Shown here: positions 9,163 through 18,926 of the stretch, in pieces
Layout of the letters: each line of letters opens with the position of its first letter
Position numbering within the stretch: position 1 is the stretch's first letter
Source of the DNA: Chitinophaga tropicalis
GTDB taxonomy: Bacteria; Bacteroidota; Bacteroidia; Chitinophagales; Chitinophagaceae
Direction of reading: 5' to 3'
DNA: 64,000 nucleotides
NCBI RefSeq assembly: GCF_009758205.1
Contig: NZ_WRXN01000002.1
Location: 558,001-622,000 of the forward strand
Made by a program: the position numbers and the translations under genes
Notes under the pieces: generated by a model
Told to the model about the DNA's origin: nothing
Database searches by the model: none
What the model saw: only the letters and a program-made list of their open reading frames with translations

Positions 9163-10755
9163 ATGAAAAAGGATCTATTATTAGCAGTAATCCTGTTTGC
9201 ATGTGTTTGCACAGGAGTTAAAGGTCAAAATGCCGATCGTAGCAAACAATCTTCCGAGCGGATAATAAGTGTTGATTTTAACAATACATCGGGAAAACTC
9301 AACACTATGTTTAATGAATGTGTTGGCGCCGGCAGGGCAAACGAGGGATTAAGGGCCGACTGGCAGCAGCAGCTTGCTTATGTAAAAAAGGAGTGTGGCT
9401 TCAAATACATACGCATGCATGGGTTGTTTAACGAGGACATGGCTGTTTATAAAGAAGATAAGGACGGGCATCCTGAATACAACTACATGTATGTAGATGT
9501 TTTGTTTGACTTTCTACACAGTATAGGTATAAAGCCTTTTGTTGAACTGGGTTTTATGCCTCCTGCGCTGGCAAGTGGTAACAAAACCATTTTCTGGTGG
9601 AGGGGGAATGTGACGCCGCCGAAAGACTACAATAAATGGGCTGGGCTGGTACGCAACCTGGTGCAACATTTTACAGAACGTTACGGTGCTGAAGAGGTGA
9701 AGAGCTGGTATTTTGAAGTCTGGAATGAGCCAAATTTAGATGGGTTCTGGGCAGGTAGCCAGGAAGAATATTTTAAGCTGTACTCTTACAGTGTCAAAGC
9801 TATTAAAAGTGTTAATCCTGCCTATCGTGCAGGAGGCCCCGGAACAGCAGGAGCTGCATGGGAACCTGAAATGATAGCGTATTGCCAGAAGAATAATGTA
9901 CCAATAGATTTCATCAGTACGCATGCTTATGGCGTAAAGCAGGGATATCTTGATGAATTCGGGAACTCCGGTACTGTGCTTGATAAGAACCCTATGAGTG
10001 TAAGCGGTGAGGTACTTCAGTCAAGAAAGGAAATTGCCGGTTCTTCCATGCCTGGCCTGGAATTGCATTACACTGAATGGAGCGCTTCCTATACCCCTGC
10101 AGATCCTATCCATGACAGCTATCATGAAGCAGCATACGTGCTGCAAAAGCTGAAGCAGGTGGGCAATGCCGCCAATTCCATGTCATACTGGGTATTTACA
10201 GATATTTTCGAAGAGGCAGGCCCAAGATTCACACCGTTTCACGGTGGTTTTGGAATGCTCAACACACAAGGGATTAATAAGCCTGTATTTTACTCTTACC
10301 AATTCATGAACCACCTGGGAGATATTGAACTGGAAAATAAAGATGCCGCTTCATGGGTTTGCAGAGATTCTGCAGGAAATGTACAGGTATTGGCCTGGGA
10401 CTTTACAAATACCCATCCCGGGGATTCAGTACATAACCAGGAATATTATATCCGCGATCTTCCTTCAAAGTCTAAGGGGAAGTTAAAGATCAATATTGCA
10501 AATATGCCGGACGGCAACTATGCCCTTGAAATTTATAAAACAGGTTATCACAGTAATGATGCCTATTCAACCTATCTTCTGATGGGCAAACCATCACAGC
10601 TTACAAAACAACAGGTAGAGCAGATAAAGAAACAGAACGACGGTTCACCGATTTCAAAAGAGATCATAACGGTAAAAAAGGGAGTTCCTTTTTTGAAGGA
10701 AGTGGAGCTCCGGGAGAACGATGTCTATTTTCTGAATTTAGTTAAGGTTTTTTAA
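9163..10755 (+). CDS. GH39 beta-xylosidase-type glycosidase
   Basis: An exported 530-residue clan GH-A retaining glycosidase. The signal peptide is residues 1-21 (ending VKG). The barrel spans about 30-400, with acid/base Glu189 in VWNEPNLDGFW and nucleophile Glu305 in LHYTEWSA, both typical of GH39. A C-terminal beta-sandwich follows. GH39 enzymes are beta-xylosidases or alpha-L-iduronidases; the strong WNEPNLDGFW match and the PUL context favour beta-xylosidase. It is the middle gene of the operon, with 13 bases to the next start. Confidence 0.87.
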   Translation: MKKDLLLAVILFACVCTGVKGQNADRSKQSSERIISVDFNNTSGKLNTMFNECVGAGRANEGLRADWQQQLAYVKKECGFKYIRMHGLFNEDMAVYKEDKDGHPEYNYMYVDVLFDFLHSIGIKPFVELGFMPPALASGNKTIFWWRGNVTPPKDYNKWAGLVRNLVQHFTERYGAEEVKSWYFEVWNEPNLDGFWAGSQEEYFKLYSYSVKAIKSVNPAYRAGGPGTAGAAWEPEMIAYCQKNNVPIDFISTHAYGVKQGYLDEFGNSGTVLDKNPMSVSGEVLQSRKEIAGSSMPGLELHYTEWSASYTPADPIHDSYHEAAYVLQKLKQVGNAANSMSYWVFTDIFEEAGPRFTPFHGGFGMLNTQGINKPVFYSYQFMNHLGDIELENKDAASWVCRDSAGNVQVLAWDFTNTHPGDSVHNQEYYIRDLPSKSKGKLKINIANMPDGNYALEIYKTGYHSNDAYSTYLLMGKPSQLTKQQVEQIKKQNDGSPISKEIITVKKGVPFLKEVELRENDVYFLNLVKVF

Positions 10756-10768
10756 TCACCCAAAAAAA

Positions 10769-12637
10769 ATGATTTATGCTATGAAATACCTTTTACGTTT
10801 GTTAGCACATGCTAAATCCGGATTTATAATCCTGTTAATCACATCAGGTATTTTAATGCCAATGTTAACACGGGCACAGTTACCGACAGCGCAGCAGGTT
10901 GCAAGCCAGATGAAGGTTGGCTGGAACCTTGGCAATACGCTGGAAGCGATCTGTGGAGAGAATGCCTGGGGGAACCCCAATACCAGCCAGGCTCTTATCA
11001 ATGCTGTTAAAGCTGCGGGATTTAATACTGTACGTATTCCCTGCGCCTGGGACTGTCATACCACTAACGGTGTTATAGATGCTGCCTGGCTTGCCCGTGT
11101 GAAGACGGTAGTGGATTATTGTATTAATAACAACATGTATGCTATTATTAATATTCACTGGGATGGCGGCTGGCTGGAAAACAACTGTACTACAAGCGCG
11201 CAGAGCGCTGTAAATGCAAAACAGCAGAATTACTGGACCCAGATCGCAAATTATTTTAAAAATTACAATGAGCATCTGCTTTTTGCCAGTGCCAATGAAC
11301 CCAGTGTCAGTGATGCAACGGGAATGTCTGTGTTGTTATCCTACCATCAGACCTTTGTAAATGCGGTTCGAGCTACGGGAGGAAATAATAGTTCCCGTAC
11401 TCTTATTATCCAGGGTCCCGGAACGAATATAGATAATACGAATACCCTGATGAACACGTTGCCTACAGACCCAATTGCAAACCGACTGATGGTTGAAGTG
11501 CATTATTATACACCCTGGCAATTCTGTGGTTTGACAGAGGATGCCTCCTGGGGCAGTATGTTCTATTATTGGGGGAATGGTTATCACTCTGCAACAGAAA
11601 CATCCCGTAATGCTACGTGGGGAGAGGAAAGCGAAGTGGAACGGGCGTTAGGATTAATGAAATCAAAGTATACAAACAATGGTATCCCGGTGTTGATGGG
11701 TGAATTTGGTACAATAAAACGTACCAATCCTTCAGATCCGTCACTTCACCAGGCTTCAAGGGAATATTTCAACAGATATGTTACAGGCTCTGCTATTGCC
11801 AAAGGAATTATTCCTGTTTACTGGGACAATGGGGCCAGTGATTTTGCGATATTTAACCGCAATACAGGAGCAATAACCGACCAGGGCGTTGTAAACGCAA
11901 TTATGCAGGGAAGCGGCGGCTCAGGGACCACTTATGTTACTTTGACAAATCGCGCTACCGGGCTGTTAATTGATGGTATGGGCCGGACGGCTAATGGTTG
12001 CAACTGTTCACAATGGAGTAATAGCGGAAGCAATAATCAACAATGGGTCATAGAAACTGCCGGCAGTTATGTAAAGTTAAAAAACAGGGCCACTGGCTTG
12101 TATCTTGATGGCATGGGCAGAGCTTCCAATAATTCAGTTGCAGGGCAATGGGCCGGCAGCACGAGTAATAACCAGCAATGGACGAGAGAAACAACAGGTA
12201 GTTATGTCAAGTTTAAGAACAGAGCTACCGGGTTATATCTTGACGGGTTGGGCCAGACAGCTAATGGCTCAGATCTGGGCCAGTGGAATACGAGCAGCAG
12301 CTTTAATCAGCAATGGAGTATCAGTACGCTGGCAGGTGCACGGACCATGCAGACCGTTGAATCAAAAAACAGCAGTATCAATTCGCCTGATGAAGCCGGG
12401 GCGCAGGTTACGTTATATCCCAATCCATCTTCAACAACATTCAATATCAAGGTTAACAATTCTGAAAAGATAGTACTTCTGGAGATCTTTGATGTAGCAG
12501 GCAGATTAGTTGAAACGATAAGACCTGCGGCGGTTGGCAACAGGCTTGAGTTCGGAGCTGCTCTTCAACCAAAGGCCTATGTTGTAAAGGTTAGCGGCGA
12601 GACCTGGACAAAATCCTTTAAAATTATTAAAGAGTAA
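10769..12637 (+). CDS. GH5 endo-beta-glucanase with trefoil-like repeats and T9SS sorting domain
   Basis: A secreted 622-residue modular enzyme. ATGs at 10769 and 10781 are both possible; the signal peptide ends near TRAQ. The GH5 domain (about 45-375) has GWNLGNTLEA, acid/base Glu177 in SANEPS and nucleophile Glu312 in LMGEFGT, and resembles the subfamily 4 endo-glucanases/xyloglucanases. Residues ~388-518 hold three near-identical ~46-residue units (NRATGLYLDGMG to NNQQW) of the ricin/CBM13-like trefoil type. The last ~80 residues are a type A T9SS sorting domain (LYPNPSSTTFNIKV to SFKIIKE), predicting secretion across the outer membrane. It would cleave the polysaccharide backbone. Confidence 0.9.
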   Translation: MIYAMKYLLRLLAHAKSGFIILLITSGILMPMLTRAQLPTAQQVASQMKVGWNLGNTLEAICGENAWGNPNTSQALINAVKAAGFNTVRIPCAWDCHTTNGVIDAAWLARVKTVVDYCINNNMYAIINIHWDGGWLENNCTTSAQSAVNAKQQNYWTQIANYFKNYNEHLLFASANEPSVSDATGMSVLLSYHQTFVNAVRATGGNNSSRTLIIQGPGTNIDNTNTLMNTLPTDPIANRLMVEVHYYTPWQFCGLTEDASWGSMFYYWGNGYHSATETSRNATWGEESEVERALGLMKSKYTNNGIPVLMGEFGTIKRTNPSDPSLHQASREYFNRYVTGSAIAKGIIPVYWDNGASDFAIFNRNTGAITDQGVVNAIMQGSGGSGTTYVTLTNRATGLLIDGMGRTANGCNCSQWSNSGSNNQQWVIETAGSYVKLKNRATGLYLDGMGRASNNSVAGQWAGSTSNNQQWTRETTGSYVKFKNRATGLYLDGLGQTANGSDLGQWNTSSSFNQQWSISTLAGARTMQTVESKNSSINSPDEAGAQVTLYPNPSSTTFNIKVNNSEKIVLLEIFDVAGRLVETIRPAAVGNRLEFGAALQPKAYVVKVSGETWTKSFKIIKE

Positions 12638-12655
12638 GCTGTATACCACAATAAT

Positions 12656-12691
12656 GCACAAATCAAGACTTTTAAAAGTCTTGATTTGTGC
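12656..12691. terminator. Loopless perfect palindrome between convergent genes
   Basis: GCACAAATCAAGACTTTT is followed directly by its exact reverse complement, an 18-bp perfect inverted repeat with no spacer. It sits between the 3' ends of the GH5 operon and the MBL gene and is expected to act as a bidirectional terminator. Confidence 0.75.
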
Positions 12692-12708
12692 TCATTTAAC
12701 TTATTTCT

Positions 12709-13593
12709 CTATTTCTCCGCCCAATCTTTTTTCAGATAGTAAGCCAGGTAAATATCTATGAGATGTACACCTCCGTAGTCAGGATAGGCTGCCAGTATCT
12801 TAGACTTATATTCTTCTTTGGATTTAGAACCCGCCAAAGTTTTGTCGACAAAGTCCAGGTACTTCAAATCTTCTTCTATAACGGAAGGATTGGAAGGGTT
12901 ACCGTGGCCTGGAAGTATCAGTGTATACTGGTGCTCACCCGCTACCTTTTTCAATGCTTTACGCCAGCCGTCGGAATTCCCGGATATAAAAAGATGCACT
13001 TTATTGTAAACAATATCCTGGGTAATATAGGTCTTTGCTTCCGGGACCTTGATCACCAATGATACTGCGGCTTCATTATCCTGTGATTTTTCGAAAATAA
13101 ATGTCACTCCGTCTATTATCTCTTTACCCGGTTGTTGCACGTGTTCGGGTATATGCAATGACCTGGCGATAATGCCTCCGAATTGTTCCTGTCTTTTTTT
13201 CAGGGTTTCAGGACCTTCTTTCTCAATTTCTTTCTTTGTTTCTTCGAGTGCGTAAACCGGTACGTCGGGGAAAGCATCGCCAAACCCGATATAGTGATCA
13301 GGGTGGCCGTGGGATATATAAAATCTTGTAACCGGTTTTTTCAGGCTATCTGCCAGGGCTTTCACCTGCTGCGCGTAGGGCGCAAAAAACTGTCCGTCAA
13401 CAATAATTAACTCATGCGGCAACTCAATGACATGGGTTGTGTTAGCAAACATTTCAGGTGGAGCGACCAGTGTGTATATTTTCAACTTCTGCGTCTGTGT
13501 TGCCAATTGTACGGATGCCTTAGGCAATTCCTGTGACATAGCCTGGTTTGACATTGCAAGTCCGAGCGTTAGTACTGTCATGATCTTTTTCAT
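12709..13593 (-). CDS. Exported MBL-fold metallohydrolase
   Basis: A 294-residue metallo-beta-lactamase-fold hydrolase with a signal peptide (residues 1-21, ending AMSQ), placing it in the periplasm. The zinc motif is complete: HGHPDH at residues 95-100, followed by a further ligand region in LILPGHGNPSNP. It resembles the broad MBL hydrolase group rather than proven beta-lactamases, and the substrate is unknown. Its AraC regulator lies just upstream on the same strand. A second MBL gene at 49290 has a degenerate version of the same motif. Confidence 0.87.
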   Translation of the reverse strand: MKKIMTVLTLGLAMSNQAMSQELPKASVQLATQTQKLKIYTLVAPPEMFANTTHVIELPHELIIVDGQFFAPYAQQVKALADSLKKPVTRFYISHGHPDHYIGFGDAFPDVPVYALEETKKEIEKEGPETLKKRQEQFGGIIARSLHIPEHVQQPGKEIIDGVTFIFEKSQDNEAAVSLVIKVPEAKTYITQDIVYNKVHLFISGNSDGWRKALKKVAGEHQYTLILPGHGNPSNPSVIEEDLKYLDFVDKTLAGSKSKEEYKSKILAAYPDYGGVHLIDIYLAYYLKKDWAEK

Positions 13594-13665
13594 TTAAATA
13601 TTGTATTTAATTGATTATGACACAAAGGTATTCCTAAGCTGGGCGGACAATGTTATCAATGTGCA

Positions 13666-14538
13666 TCAGTCGTTATCAATCTGCATATACTCTGTTCTGT
13701 AGACAGCAGGTGAGATTTTAGTCAGGGACTTGAAGAAGCGAACAAAATTGGAGGGGGCGGAAAAGTTATGTTCGTAGCTGATCTCTGCGATAGTTTTATT
13801 GCCTGTCAGCAATTCATTCTTACAGGATTGCAGGAGTTCGTTACGTATAACCATATTAGCGTCTTTGCCAAATGACTCATGGCATAACTGGTTTAAGCGG
13901 TTGCGGTTTATTCCGAGTAATTCTGCATACTCCTTGACGGTTTGTTTTTCCCGTATGTGTTTCCTCAGCAGGTCTTTAAACTTCAGTATATTGGTATTCT
14001 GATATAGGTTTCCTTTTAACTGATAGTAATCAGCATAATTGCGATTAAGTAAAATAAGCAACTGGTAGAGGTAGGCTCTTAATAAATGCTGGCTGTCGGA
14101 GGACTGATTCCTGATCTCGTCCTTTATCCTGTCAGACAGGTCCCGGAAATAGCTTACATCTTTACTTTGTAATGGCAGTACTGGTGCGCAGTCGAAGTTT
14201 CCGAAATAGTACAACCGATGGAGAAAGAGATGATCTTTCAGAAAGCTCTCCATAAATTCTCCCTCAAATATGATCAGGCTGCAATCAGGTATGCCAGGCA
14301 TGTTCCATCGTCTTGGGCGGGCAGGGGGTAAAAACAGAACAGCAGGGCTTTCAAAATCGAGCTGGCTGCCTTCGAATATTATTGAACCATTACCTTCCAG
14401 GAAGAAAAAGATCTCGTAGAAGGTAGTAGCATGCAGTTCTTTCATTGATATACTGCGGCCGGCTATTTCTGAGAGCTTAAAACAGTCTACCAGCAGTTCT
14501 TTTCCATATTTATACTTGTGAAAATGAAAATTCAACAT
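13666..14538 (-). CDS. AraC-family transcriptional regulator
   Basis: A regulator of about 290 residues from the ATG at 14538. A longer frame opens at 14604, but its 22 extra residues look unlike the family. The N-terminal part is a cupin-like sensor. The C-terminal AraC double helix-turn-helix includes TVKEYAELLGINRNRLNQLC, IAEISYEHNF and VRFFKSLTKISPAVYR. It lies 72 bases upstream of the MBL hydrolase on the same strand and divergently from the HTCS gene, so it could control either. Its effector is unknown. Confidence 0.85.
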   Translation of the reverse strand: MLNFHFHKYKYGKELLVDCFKLSEIAGRSISMKELHATTFYEIFFFLEGNGSIIFEGSQLDFESPAVLFLPPARPRRWNMPGIPDCSLIIFEGEFMESFLKDHLFLHRLYYFGNFDCAPVLPLQSKDVSYFRDLSDRIKDEIRNQSSDSQHLLRAYLYQLLILLNRNYADYYQLKGNLYQNTNILKFKDLLRKHIREKQTVKEYAELLGINRNRLNQLCHESFGKDANMVIRNELLQSCKNELLTGNKTIAEISYEHNFSAPSNFVRFFKSLTKISPAVYRTEYMQIDND

Positions 14539-14783
14539 AATTGTAGCGAGAAAAGGAGCGGTACGGGGGTAATGAATTGACACCCCGATCCCCATAATAT
14601 ACAAAATCTGAGGAAATATACCAATTATTATTATTTACGAATCTATCGAATATTTGTCATAAATTATGTCCAGTCGGACGTAACGAAATCGCGAAGATAA
14701 TCGCAAAACACAGTGGGAACAATGAAGGGATTGACGAGCCATAAACGGCCGGGGAAATGTTATTTAATTCTACGTATTATTCC

Positions 14784-17700
14784 ATGTTAAAGAAAAGCTT
14801 GCTGCTACCATTACTGCTCCTGGTGGGCTATACCTATGCACAACCATCTTACCAGTTTTCTTCCCTAAACGTTAACGATGGTTTATCCAACAACCAGGTA
14901 AACTGCATTTATAAAGATGCAAAAGGGTTTATGTGGTTTGGCACGATGAGCGGATTGAACCGCTATGACGGATACTCTTTCAAAATATTCAGAAACGATA
15001 TTACTGATCCACATGCGCTCAGGGATGACTATATTTCCGGCATTTATCCTGCGCCGGGCAACCAGCTATTTATCCGGACGCGGAATGGGGACAATATCTA
15101 CGACCCTGTCAGGGAACGGTTCTCTGATGCAACATTATGGCTCAGAAAAAGAGGTTTACCGGAATATGGCATTAGCAGTATTACGCAGACAGGGAATATA
15201 TGGTGGATAGCCTATACTGATGCCGGCCTGTATAAGATGGACAGTACCGGAAAAGCTACAAAAATAAAAATACCAGGCAGGGCCGGTGCGAATATCGCAG
15301 ATCTTAAAAAAGACCGGCATGGCAGGCTTGTTATTCTTTACCTGAACGGGGATGTGGAGAAACTTGACATTGCCAGGAACAGGGTTGTTTACCGTAATAC
15401 AAGTATCCGCCAGTTTATTACAAAACGTCCTTTGTCGCTCCGTATTTTCATTGACAGCCAGGAAGATATGTGGGTATACATGCCGGAGACCGATTTTGGC
15501 GCGGTATATCTCAGTCAATCGGGCGATACCCTGAAAAAGCTGTCGAACAAGACGGGATATCTTAATAATGATATCGTTAACAGTGTTGTAGAAGACGATA
15601 AGCATTTAATATGGATAGGGACAGACCATGGTGGTATAAACCTGATCGACAAAAAAGATAATTTCAGGTCCCGGTTTCTGCTGAATAAGGAAGGAGACCC
15701 TAAGAGTGTGGCAGAAGATGCTATTTATGCGCTTTTCAAGGATGATTTCGGTATAGTATGGTGTGGCACGTACAAGAGAGGGATCAGCTATTTTACCGAG
15801 AACCTGCTGAAATTCCCCTTGTATAAACATAATCCTTCAGATGGCCACAGTCTCAGTTATGATGATGTGAACTGTTTTGCAGAGGATAAAAAGGGCAATA
15901 TCTGGATAGGCACCAATGGAGGCGGCCTTATTTATTATGACCGTTCCGACCAGACATTTAAGCGTTTCCAGCATAACCCGTCTGATGATAACAGTATCAG
16001 TAAGGATGTTATACTAAGCCTGTATGTAAATGACCGTAATGACCTGTGGATAGGCTACTATTTTGGCGGGATGGATTATTACAGCAACGGGCGTTTCACG
16101 CATTACCGGCATGAAGACAATGACCCGAACAGTCTTGCCAATAAATCTGTCTGGAAAATATATAAGGACAAGAGAAATAACTTCTGGGTAGGTACACTGG
16201 GGGGAGGACTGGACAGGTTTGACCCCGGGAATGGCATCTTCTACCATAACAATGTGAACCTGCCGGCATCTGTTCATTCCAATTTTATTACTGCCTTTGC
16301 GGAAGACAGCAGGGGGAACCTCTGGATATCTACCGCTTATGGGATAGATGTACTGGACAATTCCAAAGGCATTTTTGTGCATTACCTGAATTCCACTCAC
16401 CAGCTTAGCAATGACAATGTCAGCTCACTGCTCTACGACAAGCGTGGGCATATGTGGGCTGGCACGAGGGCTGGATTGAATGTATTTGATGAGAAGACAC
16501 AGCTTTTCAGGTCGTTCACGGTAAAAGACGGTTTGCCGGACAATAACATTATCAGCATACTGGAAGATAATGAGGGCTTTATCTGGGTCAGCACTTCCAA
16601 TGGTCTCAGTAAAATAACTGTAAATGAAGGGACTGAGGCAATAACAATCAGCTGCCGAAACTACGATGACAAAGATGGATTGCAGGGGAAGGCATTTAAT
16701 GTGAATGCAGCCTGTAAGCTGAGCACGGGAGAACTGATCTTCGGGGGCGCTGATGGGTTTAACATCTTTACGCCTTCGTCTCTTCCGCGGAATAAAACGC
16801 GTCCGGCAGTTGTGTTTACCGGTCTACGGTTATTTGACCGGGATATTGAGGTCAACGCAAAGGTGCATAACCGGGTCTTATTGCCGGAAGCATTGTCTGA
16901 AATAAAGGAAATAGCGCTCAGGCATAATGAGAATGATTTTTCGATTGATTTTGCCGCACTGAATTTCATTAATGCCAGGAAAAATAAATATGCCTACAAG
17001 CTGGAGGGGTTTAATACTGACTGGCAGATAGCTGATGGGGCAACGAAGCGTATCACTTATACGAATATCGGTCCGGGGACATATACCCTGCAGCTGAAGG
17101 CCGCCAATGATGACGGTTTATGGAATGAGGAAGGTATTTCGCTGAAGATCAGGGTAAAGCCCCCTTTCTGGAAAACTCCGCTGGCCTATATCACTTATGT
17201 AGTCTTAATTGTTGTGGTATTGCTGTTGTTAAGGGAAAATGTGATCAGGCGGGCGCGTAAGCGGTTTGTGCTGGAGCAGGAGAGGCAGGAGGCCCGGCGT
17301 ATGCATGAGCTGGACATGATGAAGATCAAGCTGTTCACGAACCTGAGCCATGAGTTCAGAACACCTGTTTCCCTGATACTTTCGCCGTTGGAGGAGATCA
17401 TGCAGCATGGGGGCGACCAGAAGGAGAAAAATAAGTTCCAGCTGATTTACCGGAATGCCAAACGGCTGCTGATACTGGTGAACCAGTTGATGGACTTCAG
17501 GAAAATGGAGATGCAGGAGTTACGGCTGGCCCCAAGCAGGGGAGATATAGCTGTATTTATTGAGGAAGTAGCCGGTTCGTTTGCAGACCTGGCGGAAAGG
17601 AAGCAGGTAACATTCTCCTATGAAAGCAATTCTGAACATATCTACACCTGGTTTGACCACGATAAAACAGAGCGGATATTATTCAATCTTTTATCCAATG

Positions 17701-18869
17701 CCTTCAAATTTACTCCACAGGGGGGCACGGTGAGTGTCGAGGTTACTACCTCTGAGGAAGGCGAAAGGACATGGCTTGAGATAAAGGTAAGGGATACCGG
17801 TATTGGCATTCCCCCGGAAAGGCATGAGAAAATATTTGAGCAGTTCTTCCATAGTGATATGCCGGGAGGGTTTATGAGCAGGGGAAGCGGGATTGGGCTG
17901 GCAATAACAAAAGAGTTTGTGAAGCTGAGCAACGGCACTATTACTGTGGACAGCCAGGTTAACCAGGGAAGCTGTTTTACCGTAAGGCTGCCACTGGAAA
18001 TATGTGAACGGCCGGAGGCCGGGATGGAGGTTGAGCAGGCAGCAGGGGAAGAAACTGACCTCCGGGAGCCGGAGATGGAAGCAATAGCAGCCGTCACAGA
18101 GATGCAGGCGGGCAGGTCAACTATTCTCCTCATAGAAGATAACAGTGATTTCCGGTTTTACCTGAAGGAAAACCTGAAGGACTGCTATAATATACTGGAA
18201 GCTGCAGATGGCGCCACCGGCTGGCAGAAGACCTTATCGGGGCATCCTGACCTGGTGATGAGTGATATTAATATGCCGGGTATGAATGGCATTGAGCTTT
18301 GCCGTAAAATAAAGAATGACAGCCGTACCAGGCATATTCCTGTACTGCTGGTAACAGCTTCGGCAGGGGAGCATGAGCAGCTTCGGGGGCTGGAGGCCGG
18401 TGCAGCTGATTACCTGGTGAAACCGTTCAACTTTGAGATCATGTTGTCCAGGGTACGTAATCTACTGACCAGGCCTGCACCTGCCAGGCACCAGGTTACT
18501 TTGCCGGCAGTGCCGGAATCTGCACAGGAGCCTTCTCCCAATGAAAAATTCCTGCAAAGGGCCCTTGCTATTGTGGAACGAAACCTTTCCAATGCAGATT
18601 TTTCCGTGGAGGAGCTGAGCCGGGAGCTGTTTATGAACCGGGTGTCTGTTTACCGGCGTATTTTCAACCTGACGGGGCAGACGCCTGTGGAATTTATACG
18701 GATGGTAAGGATTAAAAAGGCCGCGCAGTTGCTGTCAAAGACGGAAATGAATGTGACGGAGGTGGCGTATGAGGTGGGTTTTAATAATCCCAAATATTTT
18801 ACGAAGTATTTTAAGATAGCTTATAATATGCTTCCTTCTGCCTATGTAGCTACGATGAGGGGTAAGTAG
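14784..18869 (+). CDS. Hybrid two-component sensor/regulator (HTCS)
   Basis: A single-chain sensor kinase and response regulator of the PUL-controlling HTCS type, 1361 residues from the ATG at 14784; a frame nine codons longer opens at 14757. After a signal peptide (ending YAQ) there are about 700 periplasmic residues of Reg_prop beta-propeller repeats (many WIGT/WVGT motifs), then a Y_Y_Y domain and one membrane helix near 800-820. The cytoplasmic part has HisKA with the phospho-acceptor His in LSHEFRTP (codon at 17349), HATPase_c (DTGIGIP, GSGIGLAI), a receiver with Asp in VMSDINMPG (codon at 18264), and an AraC helix-turn-helix. HTCS sensors bind oligosaccharides released from the PUL substrate and activate its operons. 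Confidence 0.94.
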   Translation: MLKKSLLLPLLLLVGYTYAQPSYQFSSLNVNDGLSNNQVNCIYKDAKGFMWFGTMSGLNRYDGYSFKIFRNDITDPHALRDDYISGIYPAPGNQLFIRTRNGDNIYDPVRERFSDATLWLRKRGLPEYGISSITQTGNIWWIAYTDAGLYKMDSTGKATKIKIPGRAGANIADLKKDRHGRLVILYLNGDVEKLDIARNRVVYRNTSIRQFITKRPLSLRIFIDSQEDMWVYMPETDFGAVYLSQSGDTLKKLSNKTGYLNNDIVNSVVEDDKHLIWIGTDHGGINLIDKKDNFRSRFLLNKEGDPKSVAEDAIYALFKDDFGIVWCGTYKRGISYFTENLLKFPLYKHNPSDGHSLSYDDVNCFAEDKKGNIWIGTNGGGLIYYDRSDQTFKRFQHNPSDDNSISKDVILSLYVNDRNDLWIGYYFGGMDYYSNGRFTHYRHEDNDPNSLANKSVWKIYKDKRNNFWVGTLGGGLDRFDPGNGIFYHNNVNLPASVHSNFITAFAEDSRGNLWISTAYGIDVLDNSKGIFVHYLNSTHQLSNDNVSSLLYDKRGHMWAGTRAGLNVFDEKTQLFRSFTVKDGLPDNNIISILEDNEGFIWVSTSNGLSKITVNEGTEAITISCRNYDDKDGLQGKAFNVNAACKLSTGELIFGGADGFNIFTPSSLPRNKTRPAVVFTGLRLFDRDIEVNAKVHNRVLLPEALSEIKEIALRHNENDFSIDFAALNFINARKNKYAYKLEGFNTDWQIADGATKRITYTNIGPGTYTLQLKAANDDGLWNEEGISLKIRVKPPFWKTPLAYITYVVLIVVVLLLLRENVIRRARKRFVLEQERQEARRMHELDMMKIKLFTNLSHEFRTPVSLILSPLEEIMQHGGDQKEKNKFQLIYRNAKRLLILVNQLMDFRKMEMQELRLAPSRGDIAVFIEEVAGSFADLAERKQVTFSYESNSEHIYTWFDHDKTERILFNLLSNAFKFTPQGGTVSVEVTTSEEGERTWLEIKVRDTGIGIPPERHEKIFEQFFHSDMPGGFMSRGSGIGLAITKEFVKLSNGTITVDSQVNQGSCFTVRLPLEICERPEAGMEVEQAAGEETDLREPEMEAIAAVTEMQAGRSTILLIEDNSDFRFYLKENLKDCYNILEAADGATGWQKTLSGHPDLVMSDINMPGMNGIELCRKIKNDSRTRHIPVLLVTASAGEHEQLRGLEAGAADYLVKPFNFEIMLSRVRNLLTRPAPARHQVTLPAVPESAQEPSPNEKFLQRALAIVERNLSNADFSVEELSRELFMNRVSVYRRIFNLTGQTPVEFIRMVRIKKAAQLLSKTEMNVTEVAYEVGFNNPKYFTKYFKIAYNMLPSAYVATMRGK

Positions 18870-18883
18870 CGATTTTTTGCAGG

Positions 18884-18904
18884 TGGCCGGCCTGTGGCCG
18901 GTCA
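18884..18904 (+). terminator. GGCC hairpin after the HTCS
   Basis: TGGCCGGCC pairs with GGCCGGTCA around a TGT loop, with one G-T wobble. It follows the stop codon and a GATTTTTTGC block. It belongs to the recurrent 3'-end hairpin family described in the findings. Confidence 0.5.
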
Positions 18905-18926
18905 TAAATTAAAAAAACGGGAACAA

